64,000 nucleotides of DNA, from assembly GCF_003362805.1 (NCBI RefSeq), contig NZ_QNQT01000006.1:163546-227545 (forward strand), given 5' to 3'. Below, one piece after another: positions 19,234-27,151 of the stretch. The notes below the pieces were generated by a model. That model was not told where the DNA came from and did not search any database. It saw nothing but the letters and a program-made list of their open reading frames with translations. Numbering within the stretch: position 1 is the stretch's first letter; each line of letters opens with the position of its first letter. Both the position numbers and the translations under genes were made by a program. This stretch comes from Neobacillus piezotolerans (lineage in GTDB: Bacteria; Bacillota; Bacilli; Bacillales; Cytobacillaceae).

Positions 19234-19268
19234 GAAAAAGGGCGGCGTAACCCGCCCTTTTTCCTTTT
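19234..19268 (+). terminator. etfBA terminator
   Basis: AAAAAGGGCGG / CCGCCCTTTTT hairpin with T-rich tail. Confidence 0.88.
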
Positions 19269-19400
19269 AACGACTTCAGCCACGGGAATATCCCTGCCAT
19301 GGCCCGGGAAGGCTAAAGCAGAAACAAATTATTAGCATGCACCTCCGAATGGTGGTATACTTTCGGTAGATTTTAGTATCAATTTAGGAGGCTATTTTTT

Positions 19401-19715
19401 ATGGCAATTTCAAATGTAACAGACCAGAATTTCGCTGGCGAAATCGGCTCAGGCCTTGTTCTTGTAGATTTTTGGGCCCCATGGTGCGGACCATGCAAAA
19501 TGATTGCCCCGGTTCTTGAGGAAGTTGATTCCGAAATGGCCGACCAGGTGAAAATTGTAAAGCTTGACGTTGACCAAAACCCTGAAACTTCCGCGAAATA
19601 CGGCGTTATGAGCATCCCGACTTTGCTTGTTTTCAAAGACGGAGAACAAGTTGACAAGGTTGTTGGCTACCAGCCGAAGGAAAACCTTGTGAGCCTTCTG
19701 CAAAACCATTTGTAA
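19401..19715 (+). CDS. trxA: Thioredoxin
   Basis: Cytosolic thioredoxin (104 aa) with the redox pair Cys29-Cys32 in [10 protein letters not shown], the cis-Pro in [11 protein letters not shown] and the usual C-terminal helix. It reduces disulfides in ribonucleotide reductase, peroxiredoxins and others. ATG 19401 has AGGAGG upstream. The neighbourhood etfA-trxA-uvrC is conserved in Bacillus, but here about 9 kb of accessory genes separate trxA from uvrC. Confidence 0.97.
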   Translation: MAISNVTDQNFAGEIGSGLVLVDFWAPWCGPCKMIAPVLEEVDSEMADQVKIVKLDVDQNPETSAKYGVMSIPTLLVFKDGEQVDKVVGYQPKENLVSLLQNHL

Positions 19716-19723
19716 AATCAATT

Positions 19724-19757
19724 CCCCGGCGGATTTTCCAGCCGGGGTTTTATTTTT
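19724..19757 (+). terminator. trxA terminator
   Basis: CCCCGGC / GCCGGGG hairpin followed by TTTTATTTTT. It separates trxA from the accessory region. Confidence 0.85.
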
Positions 19758-19819
19758 GCCGAAAAGATGAACGAAAAGCTGCCAATTTAGTCAGTTTTGT
19801 GAATTTGTCCACTAAACCG

Positions 19820-19876
19820 TTGACGATGAGAATCATTCTCTTTTATAATCATAAATAGAAATGATAATCATTTTCA
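19820..19876 (+). promoter_or_regulatory. Promoter with two Fur boxes upstream of the lipoprotein gene
   Basis: TTGACG (19820-19825), 18 bp, TATAAT (19844-19849). A 7-1-7 Fur-type site TGAGAAT-C-ATTCTCT (19827-19841) fills the spacer. A second one, TGATAAT-C-ATTTTCA (19862-19876; 14 of 15 positions of TGATAATNATTATCA), lies just downstream of the start point. Iron-dependent repression is therefore very likely. Related PerR or Zur boxes differ in key positions but cannot be excluded by eye for the first site. Confidence 0.85.
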
Positions 19877-19903
19877 ATTAAATGTCATCAGGAGGAAATC
19901 GAA

Positions 19904-21082
19904 ATGTCTTTAAAGGTGAAATTGGTAGCATCACTCGCTGTATTATCACTTATCCTTGGCGCTTGCGGTTCGAAAGAAGAAAGCTCGTCATCTACAAAAT
20001 CCAATACTGAACAAAAAGAAACAAATAAAAAGGACGAATCGGCTGAAAAGGAAGAAATCTCATATGGAGATAGCTTTAAAGAAGCCGTGGCAGAATTGGA
20101 GAAGGCCAAGGAAGGAAAAGAAGTCGATTTTGATAAGGTAACAAAAATCTATGAAGAAAATCTAAAAGGACTTGTCCAAAAGAGGGACCAGGAGCTTGAA
20201 GATAATATTGACCAGACAATCACCACAGCGCTTCAGGCTGGCAAGGACGGCTCGCTGGATAAAGTGGTTGTAAAGCAGATTTTTGATAAATTGATGCAAA
20301 AGGTATTCTATACATCTATGAAACATGAATTCTCCGAAGTTGCCGAAAACTGGGGCAAGGCGGATGAAGTGAAAGAAGAAATGGAAGAAGCAAAGGAATT
20401 TTACGGCATCATTCAATCCACTGTCGAAAAGAGGGATGCGTCTTATGGCACATCCATGAAAGACGCGATTTCCGCTGGTTTCGATGAAATGGAAAAGGCA
20501 ATCGGGGCCAATGACCAGCTTGGCTTCCAGCTTGGGAAACAGGTTGTCGATAAAACATTGATGAAAACCTTCTACCTTGCAACAGGCGCGCTCCCTAACG
20601 GCTATGCAACAAAGGCTGCTGACAAAGCAAAAGAGGATGCCGAAGCTGCAAAGGTTGAACAAGCGGAAGGCTGGGCGTTCTTCCAGGCGATCAAATCCTA
20701 CATTATGAAGCATTCTCCGGAAGAAGGGGCATTCATCGAAAAGCAATTCGATCTTCAATCCGATGTGAAGGCAATCGATCCGGCAGCAATCAACAAAGCG
20801 TTTGTGCGCGGGTTTGCAAAGGTAGCCATTGACGAATATACTGAAAGCATTGAGAGCTGGGGCGAGGACAAATCGGTGATTACGGCCCTTGAAGGCGCAT
20901 TGTTTATCGATGTCATTAGTTCCGACCTGAAAACATCGCTTGGTGAGCAAGGCTACAATGGCCTTGTTGAAAATGCCCAGGCATATGTGGACGCTGCGAA
21001 AGCCAAGGACAAAGCAGCCGGGGAAAAGCTGTTTAATGAATTGAAAGCATCCCTTCAATCTGTAATTGACAGCGCCAAATAA
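19904..21082 (+). CDS. Lipoprotein with internal helical repeats, Fur-type control
   Basis: No family is recognised. A signal peptide with lipobox LGAC places the lipidated Cys at residue 21; a Ser/Lys/Glu-rich linker (22-52) follows. The rest (53-392) is mostly helical and repetitive: residues 82-143 (VQKRD, VVVKQIFDKLMQKVFYTS), 165-229 (VEKRDAS, GKQVVDKTLMKTFYLAT) and 257-320 (AIKSYIMKHSPEEG, INKAFVRGFAKVAIDEYT) align. The membrane-anchored protein at 25370 shares parts of the pattern. Two Fur boxes precede the gene and an FTR1 permease lies 5 kb away, suggesting an extracytoplasmic iron-handling role (inference). It is neither the cupredoxin/M75 form of EfeO nor a typical siderophore-binding protein. 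Confidence 0.8.
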   Translation: MSLKVKLVASLAVLSLILGACGSKEESSSSTKSNTEQKETNKKDESAEKEEISYGDSFKEAVAELEKAKEGKEVDFDKVTKIYEENLKGLVQKRDQELEDNIDQTITTALQAGKDGSLDKVVVKQIFDKLMQKVFYTSMKHEFSEVAENWGKADEVKEEMEEAKEFYGIIQSTVEKRDASYGTSMKDAISAGFDEMEKAIGANDQLGFQLGKQVVDKTLMKTFYLATGALPNGYATKAADKAKEDAEAAKVEQAEGWAFFQAIKSYIMKHSPEEGAFIEKQFDLQSDVKAIDPAAINKAFVRGFAKVAIDEYTESIESWGEDKSVITALEGALFIDVISSDLKTSLGEQGYNGLVENAQAYVDAAKAKDKAAGEKLFNELKASLQSVIDSAK

Positions 21083-21099
21083 TCCGCGTTAACCAATCC

Positions 21100-21138
21100 G
21101 GAAAAACCTTGTCAGCCAAGCAAGGTTTTTCCTGTTTT
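21100..21138 (+). terminator. Terminator after the lipoprotein gene
   Basis: Perfect 12-bp stem GGAAAAACCTTG / CAAGGTTTTTCC; the T-run is part of the stem and is followed by TGTTTT. It suggests the lipoprotein is monocistronic, apart from possible read-through into the epimerase operon. Confidence 0.75.
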
Positions 21139-21184
21139 CATGTTTAGCGGCAACCATTACATAGACGAAAGAGGCGTTTGGCCA

Positions 21185-22132
21185 ATGAAGATCATAGTGA
21201 CGGGCGGTGCCGGGTTTATCGGCTCTCATCTTGTCAGGGCCCTGCTGAAGGAAGGCCATGAGCTTGCTGTTATTGACGAACTGCACCATTATTATCCTCC
21301 TGAAAGGAAAAAGGAGCAGCTCGAATTTGCCAGGGAGGCGGGGAGCTTTGTTTTTTTAAAAAAAGGCCTCCTTACTGATGATGAAGAAGTGGGATTGCTA
21401 TTTAAAAAGTTCCGGGCGGACTGCGTCATCCATTTAGCCGCGATACCCGGCGTCCAAAAATCGCTCACGGCTCCACTTGAATATGTCGATTATGATATAA
21501 AAGCGACTGTCAATGTCCTGAAATTTTCAGGGGAAACGAATGTCAAGCATGTGTTGTTCGCCTCTTCTTCTTCAGTTTATGGCGACCTTCCCAACAGTCC
21601 TGTAAAAGAGGAAATGGCAGCAGGACGGGTCGTATCTCCATACGCAGCAGCAAAATACGGGGCGGAATCCTTTTGCCATGCGTATGCTGCGCTGTATGGC
21701 TTCCAGATGACCATCCTCAGATTTTTTACAGTATACGGACCATGGGGAAGGCCGGATATGGCAATACCGGGATTTATTAAAAATTTGATCCGTAACGAGC
21801 CAATCACTCTTTTTGGCGGGGGAACTGCAAGGGATTATACCTATATTGATGATTGTGTCGGCGGGATTCTTTCCGCGGTTAAAAGTGCCAAAGGAAATCA
21901 AGTGTATAATCTCGGCTCCGCGCAGCCGATTTCCATTGAAAAGGTCGCCGATACACTGGCAGGGCATTTCCCCGACGCAAAAGTGTTGAGGTCCGGACGG
22001 CGGGTAGGCGACGTCAACTTCACCTGGGCTGATATAACGAAGGCAAAAAGAGAGCTAGATTACTCTCCGCGAATTAGCTTTGAAGAGGGCATCGCCAGGA
22101 CGGTGGAGTGGGCGAAAAGCTATGAAAAATAG
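21185..22132 (+). CDS. NAD-dependent sugar epimerase/dehydratase
   Basis: Extended short-chain dehydrogenase (315 aa) acting on a nucleotide sugar. The Rossmann motif TGGAGFIGSHL is at the N-terminus; the catalytic Ser region FASSSSVYGD and the YxxxK pair (SPYAAAKYGAE) are present, as is RFFTVYGPWGRPDMA typical of UDP-glucose/UDP-glucuronate epimerase relatives. The sugar cannot be assigned. ATG 21185 is chosen over the longer frame from 21140 because the Rossmann strand begins directly there; the ribosome site is weak. The stop overlaps the next start by 11 bp, so it heads a four-gene operon. Confidence 0.88.
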   Translation: MKIIVTGGAGFIGSHLVRALLKEGHELAVIDELHHYYPPERKKEQLEFAREAGSFVFLKKGLLTDDEEVGLLFKKFRADCVIHLAAIPGVQKSLTAPLEYVDYDIKATVNVLKFSGETNVKHVLFASSSSVYGDLPNSPVKEEMAAGRVVSPYAAAKYGAESFCHAYAALYGFQMTILRFFTVYGPWGRPDMAIPGFIKNLIRNEPITLFGGGTARDYTYIDDCVGGILSAVKSAKGNQVYNLGSAQPISIEKVADTLAGHFPDAKVLRSGRRVGDVNFTWADITKAKRELDYSPRISFEEGIARTVEWAKSYEK

Positions 22133-23072
22133 GCTGTGGATAAAAAGGATCCTGTACGCGGGCGGGGTATCACTCGTGTTGTTTTTCCTATACTTGTCTG
22201 CAAGGCATTTTAGCGGGGAAGCGGTGAGGGCTGCACTGGCGGATTTTTTCGTTGAGAACCCGCTGATCATCATTGCGGTGACAGCTGCATATTTCCTGTC
22301 ATTCTCCCTAAGATCTGTGGCATGGAAGCTATACCTTGGAAACCGGGCAAGATTCGGCAGCTGCCTACAGGCGATATTGCTCAGCTTGGCAGTCAACCAC
22401 CTTTTCCCTGTCAAAATCGGTGACGCTTTTAGAATCGGGATGCTGAGCCATAAGGAAAAACACATAAAGGCTGATGAATCCGCGCATTCGGTCATTGTCC
22501 TCCGCTTATTGGATATTTTTATCCTCCTGCTGTTTTCCGCAATAGGCATCTTTCTTTTAAAAAAGAGCTTTGTTGTCGCGATTCCAGGATGGGCATTGGG
22601 TTTGGGATTCCTTTTTGCCACCCTTTCCGGCTATGCGGTTTTTCGGCTTTACCCATTGCTTTTTAAGAAACACGCCGCCATGCTGAAGGAGGCTTTTACA
22701 GGAGGAAGGTTCATCCCTGTTGCATTTCTTACCGCCCTTAGCTGGCTATTGGAAGGGGCGGTTGTCCTCGGCGTCACGGCCTCGATAGGGAATCAGCTTG
22801 GGCCAATCCAGGCAGTCTGGGTCAATTCCATAACAGTCGGCGGCCAGATTTTCCAAATCACCCCGGGCGGGATCGCGACGTATGAATCGATAATGGCAAT
22901 CGCTCTCGCAAGCTTTCATTTTCCGGCGGACAAGGCCTATTTGGTTGCCTTGGTTAGCCATGGTTATAAATTTGTATTTTCATATGCCGCGGGGCTGGCC
23001 CTGTTGATTTTCACGCCTTTCAAAACAATCAGGCAGCTCCGCAAAAAGGGTTACACTGGAGGAAATGCTTAA
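22122..23072 (+). CDS. YbhN/AglD-type UPF0104 membrane protein
   Basis: Polytopic protein of 316 aa with about eight hydrophobic helices, related to the transmembrane half of lysylphosphatidylglycerol synthase (YbhN/AglD/UPF0104). Typical segments: NHLFPVKIGDAFRIGMLSHK and a late TPGGIATYESIMA. Proteins of this group often accompany glycosyltransferases and are candidates for lipid or glycolipid translocation. ATG 22122 is taken as start since it directly precedes the first helix; the frame is open upstream inside the epimerase gene. Its stop shares one base with the next start codon, indicating translational coupling. Confidence 0.82.
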   Translation: MKNRLWIKRILYAGGVSLVLFFLYLSARHFSGEAVRAALADFFVENPLIIIAVTAAYFLSFSLRSVAWKLYLGNRARFGSCLQAILLSLAVNHLFPVKIGDAFRIGMLSHKEKHIKADESAHSVIVLRLLDIFILLLFSAIGIFLLKKSFVVAIPGWALGLGFLFATLSGYAVFRLYPLLFKKHAAMLKEAFTGGRFIPVAFLTALSWLLEGAVVLGVTASIGNQLGPIQAVWVNSITVGGQIFQITPGGIATYESIMAIALASFHFPADKAYLVALVSHGYKFVFSYAAGLALLIFTPFKTIRQLRKKGYTGGNA

Positions 23073-24532
23073 TGAAACAAGCTTCTGCTTTTGAAAAATT
23101 CGCGGCCAGGTGTTGGAATCTACTAAACGAGGGCAAGCCGTTCACACCGATTTTCACGATCGGCACGATGCTGATTTACAGCCTTCCCCGCTTTGGGCAG
23201 GACGGATATTTGACGGAGTTGCTAATCGGCTTTTTGGCTGTCGTTCCGCTGCTCGTTCTATATTTTGTTTATGATTTCCCGTTATTTCTTCGGAATTATA
23301 TCTGGATGCCGGTTATGGCGTTCCTAATGGTTTGGCATCATGTGAATTATCCGCTTATTTTCCTTGCGGTGGGGCTTTATTTCTTTTTCACAGTCTTCTT
23401 TTGGGGCACGCTTTATTATCACCTTAGAATTGGGACAGACTGGCTGAATTTTACCCGCTTCTGGAAGCTGGTCCTGAAAAACAGCGACTCCACAAGCGGA
23501 AATGCGCAGGAACAGCTTCCAAAATTCCTTCTGATCCTTCTTGCCTGGGACTATGCGGCGGGACTGCCCGCGCGAGGGCTTGGAGAGTTAGGCGGCCTCT
23601 TCCTGTTTTATGCAGCGATTCTTCTGTTCGCGTTCATTTTACACAGGTATTTGTTTGACTGGAAACCAGTTCCATACTCCTCGTATACAAGGGATACTGA
23701 AAAGCCGGCAACCGGCCCGATAAATAACAGGGTCATCGTCTTTGTGATCGATGGCATGCGTAAGGAACGGTTCGACCAGGCGAACACTCCATTCCTTGAT
23801 AATTTGCGAAAAAATGGCACAGACTACAGCCTGATGGAAACGGTCTATCCCGCAAGGACTGTTGTCTGTTTTTCATCGATGTTTACCGGTACATACCCAT
23901 TCGAACATGGGATTACCTCGAATATGGTTTGGAAGCTTGGCCTCAAAGTAGAGAGCATTTTTGATTCCCTCCGGAAAGTCGGGAAAAAAGGCTCGCTGCT
24001 TGGCATTGCCCACCTTGTCGATTCCTTCGGCGAAAGGGACGTTGATACAGTTACCGCGGTCATGCATAAAGACAAGGCGGACAGGAATATTATCGAACGG
24101 GCGAAAATGATCATGGATGAAAAAGACCCGGATTTACAAATCATCCAGCTGATCGGTACAGACCAGATTGGGCACAGCCGCGGCGTTCTGTATGATGAGT
24201 ACATTGAAAAGATTGAAGAAGCCGATGCGCTGGCGGAAGAATATTTCAACTGGCTGAAACAGAAGGGGAAACTAGAAAATGCAACCTTCATTGTATGCGC
24301 CGATCATGGCCAGGCAGATGGTATCGGGGGGCACGGCCATTTGGATGAAGGGGAAAGGTATGTGCCATTCTTTATGCACGGACCAGCCATCGAACAAGGA
24401 AAACGGATTGATGAGAAGCGGAGCCTGGTTTCGCTCGCCCCGACAATCGCCTATCTCCTTGGAGCGCCGTTCCCTTCCCATAGCCGGGGTCCAATTTTGA
24501 TGGAGTCAATCAGAAGGGACACCAGGAAATGA
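23072..24532 (+). CDS. Membrane-anchored alkaline-phosphatase-superfamily phosphodiesterase
   Basis: A 486-aa protein: residues 20-195 contain five or six membrane helices; the remainder is a type I phosphodiesterase/nucleotide pyrophosphatase-like domain, presumably extracytoplasmic. Metal and catalytic motifs are visible: VFVIDGM (Asp227), the candidate nucleophile Thr263 in PARTVVCF, a GTDQIGHSRG segment, CADHGQ and GHGHLDEGE. The family hydrolyses or transfers phosphoesters, for example from nucleotide sugars or lipid head groups. In this operon a role in editing or head-group transfer on a glycolipid is plausible but unproven. ATGA overlap with the next gene. Confidence 0.82.
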   Translation: MKQASAFEKFAARCWNLLNEGKPFTPIFTIGTMLIYSLPRFGQDGYLTELLIGFLAVVPLLVLYFVYDFPLFLRNYIWMPVMAFLMVWHHVNYPLIFLAVGLYFFFTVFFWGTLYYHLRIGTDWLNFTRFWKLVLKNSDSTSGNAQEQLPKFLLILLAWDYAAGLPARGLGELGGLFLFYAAILLFAFILHRYLFDWKPVPYSSYTRDTEKPATGPINNRVIVFVIDGMRKERFDQANTPFLDNLRKNGTDYSLMETVYPARTVVCFSSMFTGTYPFEHGITSNMVWKLGLKVESIFDSLRKVGKKGSLLGIAHLVDSFGERDVDTVTAVMHKDKADRNIIERAKMIMDEKDPDLQIIQLIGTDQIGHSRGVLYDEYIEKIEEADALAEEYFNWLKQKGKLENATFIVCADHGQADGIGGHGHLDEGERYVPFFMHGPAIEQGKRIDEKRSLVSLAPTIAYLLGAPFPSHSRGPILMESIRRDTRK

Positions 24533-25296
24533 AAAAGAAGATTATTGTATTTTTGCCAGCCCATAACGAAGAAGAATCGATACCGCAAGTGATTCGAAAA
24601 ATTCCGAGGTACTATCATCCGTCGGTTGAAGTGGAAGTGCTCGTCATTGACGACGGGTCAACCGATGCGACAGTCGCCATTGCGAAAGAATCTGGCGCCG
24701 ACCATGTTTTTTCTTTTAAAAAAAATCAAGGGCTTGGTGCAGCTGTCCGGAAGGGCCTTCAGCTTTGTGTGGAACTTGGCGCCGATATCGGGGTCATGAT
24801 TGACGCCGACAATGAGTATCCTGCCGACCAAATTCCTGACCTGGTGGCACCGATTCTTGCAGGTGATGCCGACTATGTAACGGGCTCCCGTTTCCTCGGT
24901 ACAATAAAGGGGATGCGCTGGAACAGAAGGATTGGGAACTATTGCTTCACCCTTTTGCAATCCATCCTGCTTAGGCGGTGGATTTATGACGGACAATCGG
25001 GGATGAGGGCCTTTTCCAGGCTCGCGATGGAGCATGCCGAAATCGAGCACGATTACAATTATGCACAGGTGATTACGCTGAATCTACTAAGGAAGGGATT
25101 CAGGATGAAAGAAATTCCGATCCGTTACCAGGTAAGGGAAACAGGGGAATCCTTCATTAAATTCAAGGCCTACATGACATCCGTGCTGCCAGCGATTATC
25201 CGTGAAATGAGGAAACCTGTATTAAAGGTAGACCAGGTTTCGGAGCAGCAGAAAGTTAAATATGGAAAACATGTGACCGAAAAATATGAAAAATAA
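24529..25296 (+). CDS. Family 2 glycosyltransferase (polyprenyl-phosphate sugar transferase-like)
   Basis: GT-A fold enzyme (255 aa) similar to dolichol-phosphate mannose synthases. N-terminal IVFLPAHNEEESIPQVI, nucleotide-binding VIDDGSTDAT, acceptor-side MIDADNEYPADQIP, then YVTGSRFLG and the DGQSGMRAFSR region. No C-terminal membrane helix is present. It probably loads a sugar onto a lipid carrier such as undecaprenyl phosphate; donor and acceptor are inferred only. It is the fourth gene of the epimerase operon, overlapping the previous stop by 4 bp, and ends 21 bp before the -35 box of the next Fur-type promoter. Confidence 0.88.
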   Translation: MKKKIIVFLPAHNEEESIPQVIRKIPRYYHPSVEVEVLVIDDGSTDATVAIAKESGADHVFSFKKNQGLGAAVRKGLQLCVELGADIGVMIDADNEYPADQIPDLVAPILAGDADYVTGSRFLGTIKGMRWNRRIGNYCFTLLQSILLRRWIYDGQSGMRAFSRLAMEHAEIEHDYNYAQVITLNLLRKGFRMKEIPIRYQVRETGESFIKFKAYMTSVLPAIIREMRKPVLKVDQVSEQQKVKYGKHVTEKYEK

Positions 25297-25317
25297 ATGA
25301 CAACGACTATTGTTACA

Positions 25318-25346
25318 TTGACAATGATGTTGATAATCATTATCAT
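25318..25346 (+). promoter_or_regulatory. Promoter overlapped by a perfect Fur box
   Basis: TTGACA (25318-25323), 17 bp, TATCAT (25341-25346). TGATAATCATTATCA at 25331-25345 matches the 7-1-7 Fur consensus at all 15 positions and covers the spacer and most of the -10 box, an arrangement that would block polymerase when Fe-Fur is bound. Confidence 0.9.
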
Positions 25347-25369
25347 TGTGATTGGGAGGGACAGATTAG

Positions 25370-26128
25370 ATGAAACGACTTTCTTTTTTTTGCCTCGTAT
25401 TGATTTTCATTCTCAGTGGATTTCCGGCGAACGGAGTCCAAGCCTATTCGTATGGAGATCCAAACGAGGAAAAGGTAGCCGAAGTATATAAAGAAGTGGT
25501 TGTAAAATTAAACGAAAACCCTCCGAATTATATAGATGCTCTTGCATTGTTCGGTACAGTGAAGGAAGAAATTGATATGCATATGGGCCCTGAGCCTGGA
25601 AGCATCATTCAAGAGAACCTGGAAAAGGAACAAAAGGTCCAGGCGATTGAAAATATGGAAAAGCTCCTTGTCCTGAATATAGCCAGGAGGCTTGAGAGCA
25701 TTGAAAAGAACTTCAGCGAGTTTGATACGAGCAAAAAGCTGCTTGCCAAAGGCTTTGCAACCTATGAGGCGATTTCGCCAAAGGTAGAGGCGAAGGACGC
25801 TTCTGCTGATAAAGAAATACGCGATGATTTCAACGCGGCGCTTGAAGCGCTTGGAAATCCCGGCCTGTTTGGGGTTGGGAAGAAAGAACCTAACCTTGAT
25901 GAATTTAAAACTAGAAAAGACGAAATTCTATCCGCGCTCAAGGAACAATTCGAGATAAAGAACCTTGAAGTCGGCCATTTTTCCGAAAGCGCGAGCGAAG
26001 TGGAAACGAATAGCGGAAAAAAGGATTGGACCGATGTTTCCAACCTGAGGAACTGGATTCCAATCATCCTGATTGCCGCTGTCATTGTTGGAGTAGTTCT
26101 TTATACAGCAAGAAAGAGAAAAAAGTAA
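25370..26128 (+). CDS. Secreted, C-terminally membrane-anchored protein of the iron module
   Basis: No family is recognised. The 252-aa product has a signal peptide (residues 1-25, likely cut after VQA), an acidic helical ectodomain (26-220) and one C-terminal membrane helix (229-246) ending RKRKK; no LPxTG motif precedes it, so it is not a sortase substrate. Residues 59-93 (KEEIDMHMGPEPG ... VQAIE) and 133-160 (VEAKDAS, then ALEAL) resemble repeats in the lipoprotein at 19904. The gene follows a perfect Fur box, and FTR1 starts 47 bp downstream. An extracellular iron-binding or delivery partner of the permease is the best inference. Confidence 0.8.
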   Translation: MKRLSFFCLVLIFILSGFPANGVQAYSYGDPNEEKVAEVYKEVVVKLNENPPNYIDALALFGTVKEEIDMHMGPEPGSIIQENLEKEQKVQAIENMEKLLVLNIARRLESIEKNFSEFDTSKKLLAKGFATYEAISPKVEAKDASADKEIRDDFNAALEALGNPGLFGVGKKEPNLDEFKTRKDEILSALKEQFEIKNLEVGHFSESASEVETNSGKKDWTDVSNLRNWIPIILIAAVIVGVVLYTARKRKK

Positions 26129-26175
26129 AGCCGCGCCTGATGGCGGAGTAATCGACGGCAGGAGGAGAAACAGCT

Positions 26176-27096
26176 GTGGAAATTCAAGCATTATTGATCA
26201 CCTTCCGTGAAGTATTGGAAGCCTTGTTGATTGTAGGGATCATTACGACTTACCTTAAGAGGGTCGGCCAGAAGCAATACACTAAATATGTATGGCTTGG
26301 AGCCGGGCTTGCCGTCGTGGCGAGCATTGGGATCGCGATGCTCTTCCAGGTCGTGTTTACCGGCTTTGCCGCGATGGGAAGCGAGATTTATCTCAAAATC
26401 GGCATCATGGTCGTCTCGACAATCCTGTTAACCCAGATGGTCTTCTGGATGGCTGCCCACAGCAAGGATATAAAAGGCAATGTGGAAGGAAAGATGAACA
26501 AGTTCATTTCGACTGGTAATATCATCGGAATGGTCATCCACTCATTCCTCGTCGTCCTCAGGGAAGGGATCGAAACAGTATTCTTCTTCGCCGCGATTAC
26601 CGGCGGTAATATCGGAGCCGCAATGCAGGGCTGGGGTGCAATCTCCGGTGCTCTGATTGCAGCCGTTGTCTGCTACTTCTTCTTCCGCGGAACAATGCGG
26701 GTCCCGCTGAAAACCTTCTTCAAGGTTACGGGCGCGTTCATTATCCTGATTGCAGCTGGCCTGCTCGTCCAGGCGATTTCGATGATGCAGGATATTAATC
26801 TGATCGGCAGCGTCATGCCGCATGTGTACGATATCACCTGGTTCATGCCGGAGCATCCGATTGACTATGCGCACTATCTCCGTGATACGGGGACGTCACC
26901 GCTAATTTCCGGCGATGTCGGCATCTTCCTGAAAGCATTGTTCGGCTATTCCTCCATGCCGTCGATTGAGGAAGTAATGGCCTACCTCGGTTATTTTGCG
27001 GCAATCTATTTGCTGACGTCCTCCGGCGAAAAGAAAGCCCCTGCCAGGGAAAAGCATTTCAATACCGCGGGCACAACGGAAGCCCAGGCGAAATAA
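26176..27096 (+). CDS. FTR1-family high-affinity iron permease
   Basis: Seven-helix permease (306 aa) of the FTR1/EfeU family, which carries ferric iron across the membrane. Both diagnostic RExxE motifs are present: REVLE at residues 11-15 and REGIE at 129-133. It lacks the long N-terminal extracellular domain found on some Gram-positive FTR1 proteins; the separate upstream membrane-anchored protein may substitute for it. GTG 26176 follows AGGAGGAG. It shares the Fur-type promoter of the upstream gene and ends at a strong terminator. No DyP peroxidase (EfeB), M75 EfeO or multicopper oxidase gene is in the window. Confidence 0.93.
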   Translation: MEIQALLITFREVLEALLIVGIITTYLKRVGQKQYTKYVWLGAGLAVVASIGIAMLFQVVFTGFAAMGSEIYLKIGIMVVSTILLTQMVFWMAAHSKDIKGNVEGKMNKFISTGNIIGMVIHSFLVVLREGIETVFFFAAITGGNIGAAMQGWGAISGALIAAVVCYFFFRGTMRVPLKTFFKVTGAFIILIAAGLLVQAISMMQDINLIGSVMPHVYDITWFMPEHPIDYAHYLRDTGTSPLISGDVGIFLKALFGYSSMPSIEEVMAYLGYFAAIYLLTSSGEKKAPAREKHFNTAGTTEAQAK

Positions 27097-27106
27097 TGGC
27101 GATATT

Positions 27107-27137
27107 AAAAGTACAAGGCGGCCGCCTTGTACTTTTT
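27107..27137 (+). terminator. Terminator of the iron operon
   Basis: A 14-bp perfect palindrome half (AAAGTACAAGGCGG / CCGCCTTGTACTTT) with T-tail, directly after the FTR1 stop. Confidence 0.88.
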
Positions 27138-27151
27138 GGTCTTTTTAATAT

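Noticed and set aside
19904..21082. Assignment of the lipoprotein as EfeO or as a siderophore-binding protein
   Set aside because: No cupredoxin domain, no convincing M75 imelysin motif context, and no periplasmic-binding-protein fold signature; a single HxxE (HSPE at 270-273) is not enough.
25297..25491. 64-aa frame starting directly after the GT2 stop
   Set aside because: It reads through the Fur-box promoter and out of frame into the 25370 gene; the hydrophobic run is a translation of the AT-rich operator.
25370..26128. Sortase substrate
   Set aside because: It has a C-terminal helix and basic tail but no LPxTG or similar motif before the helix.
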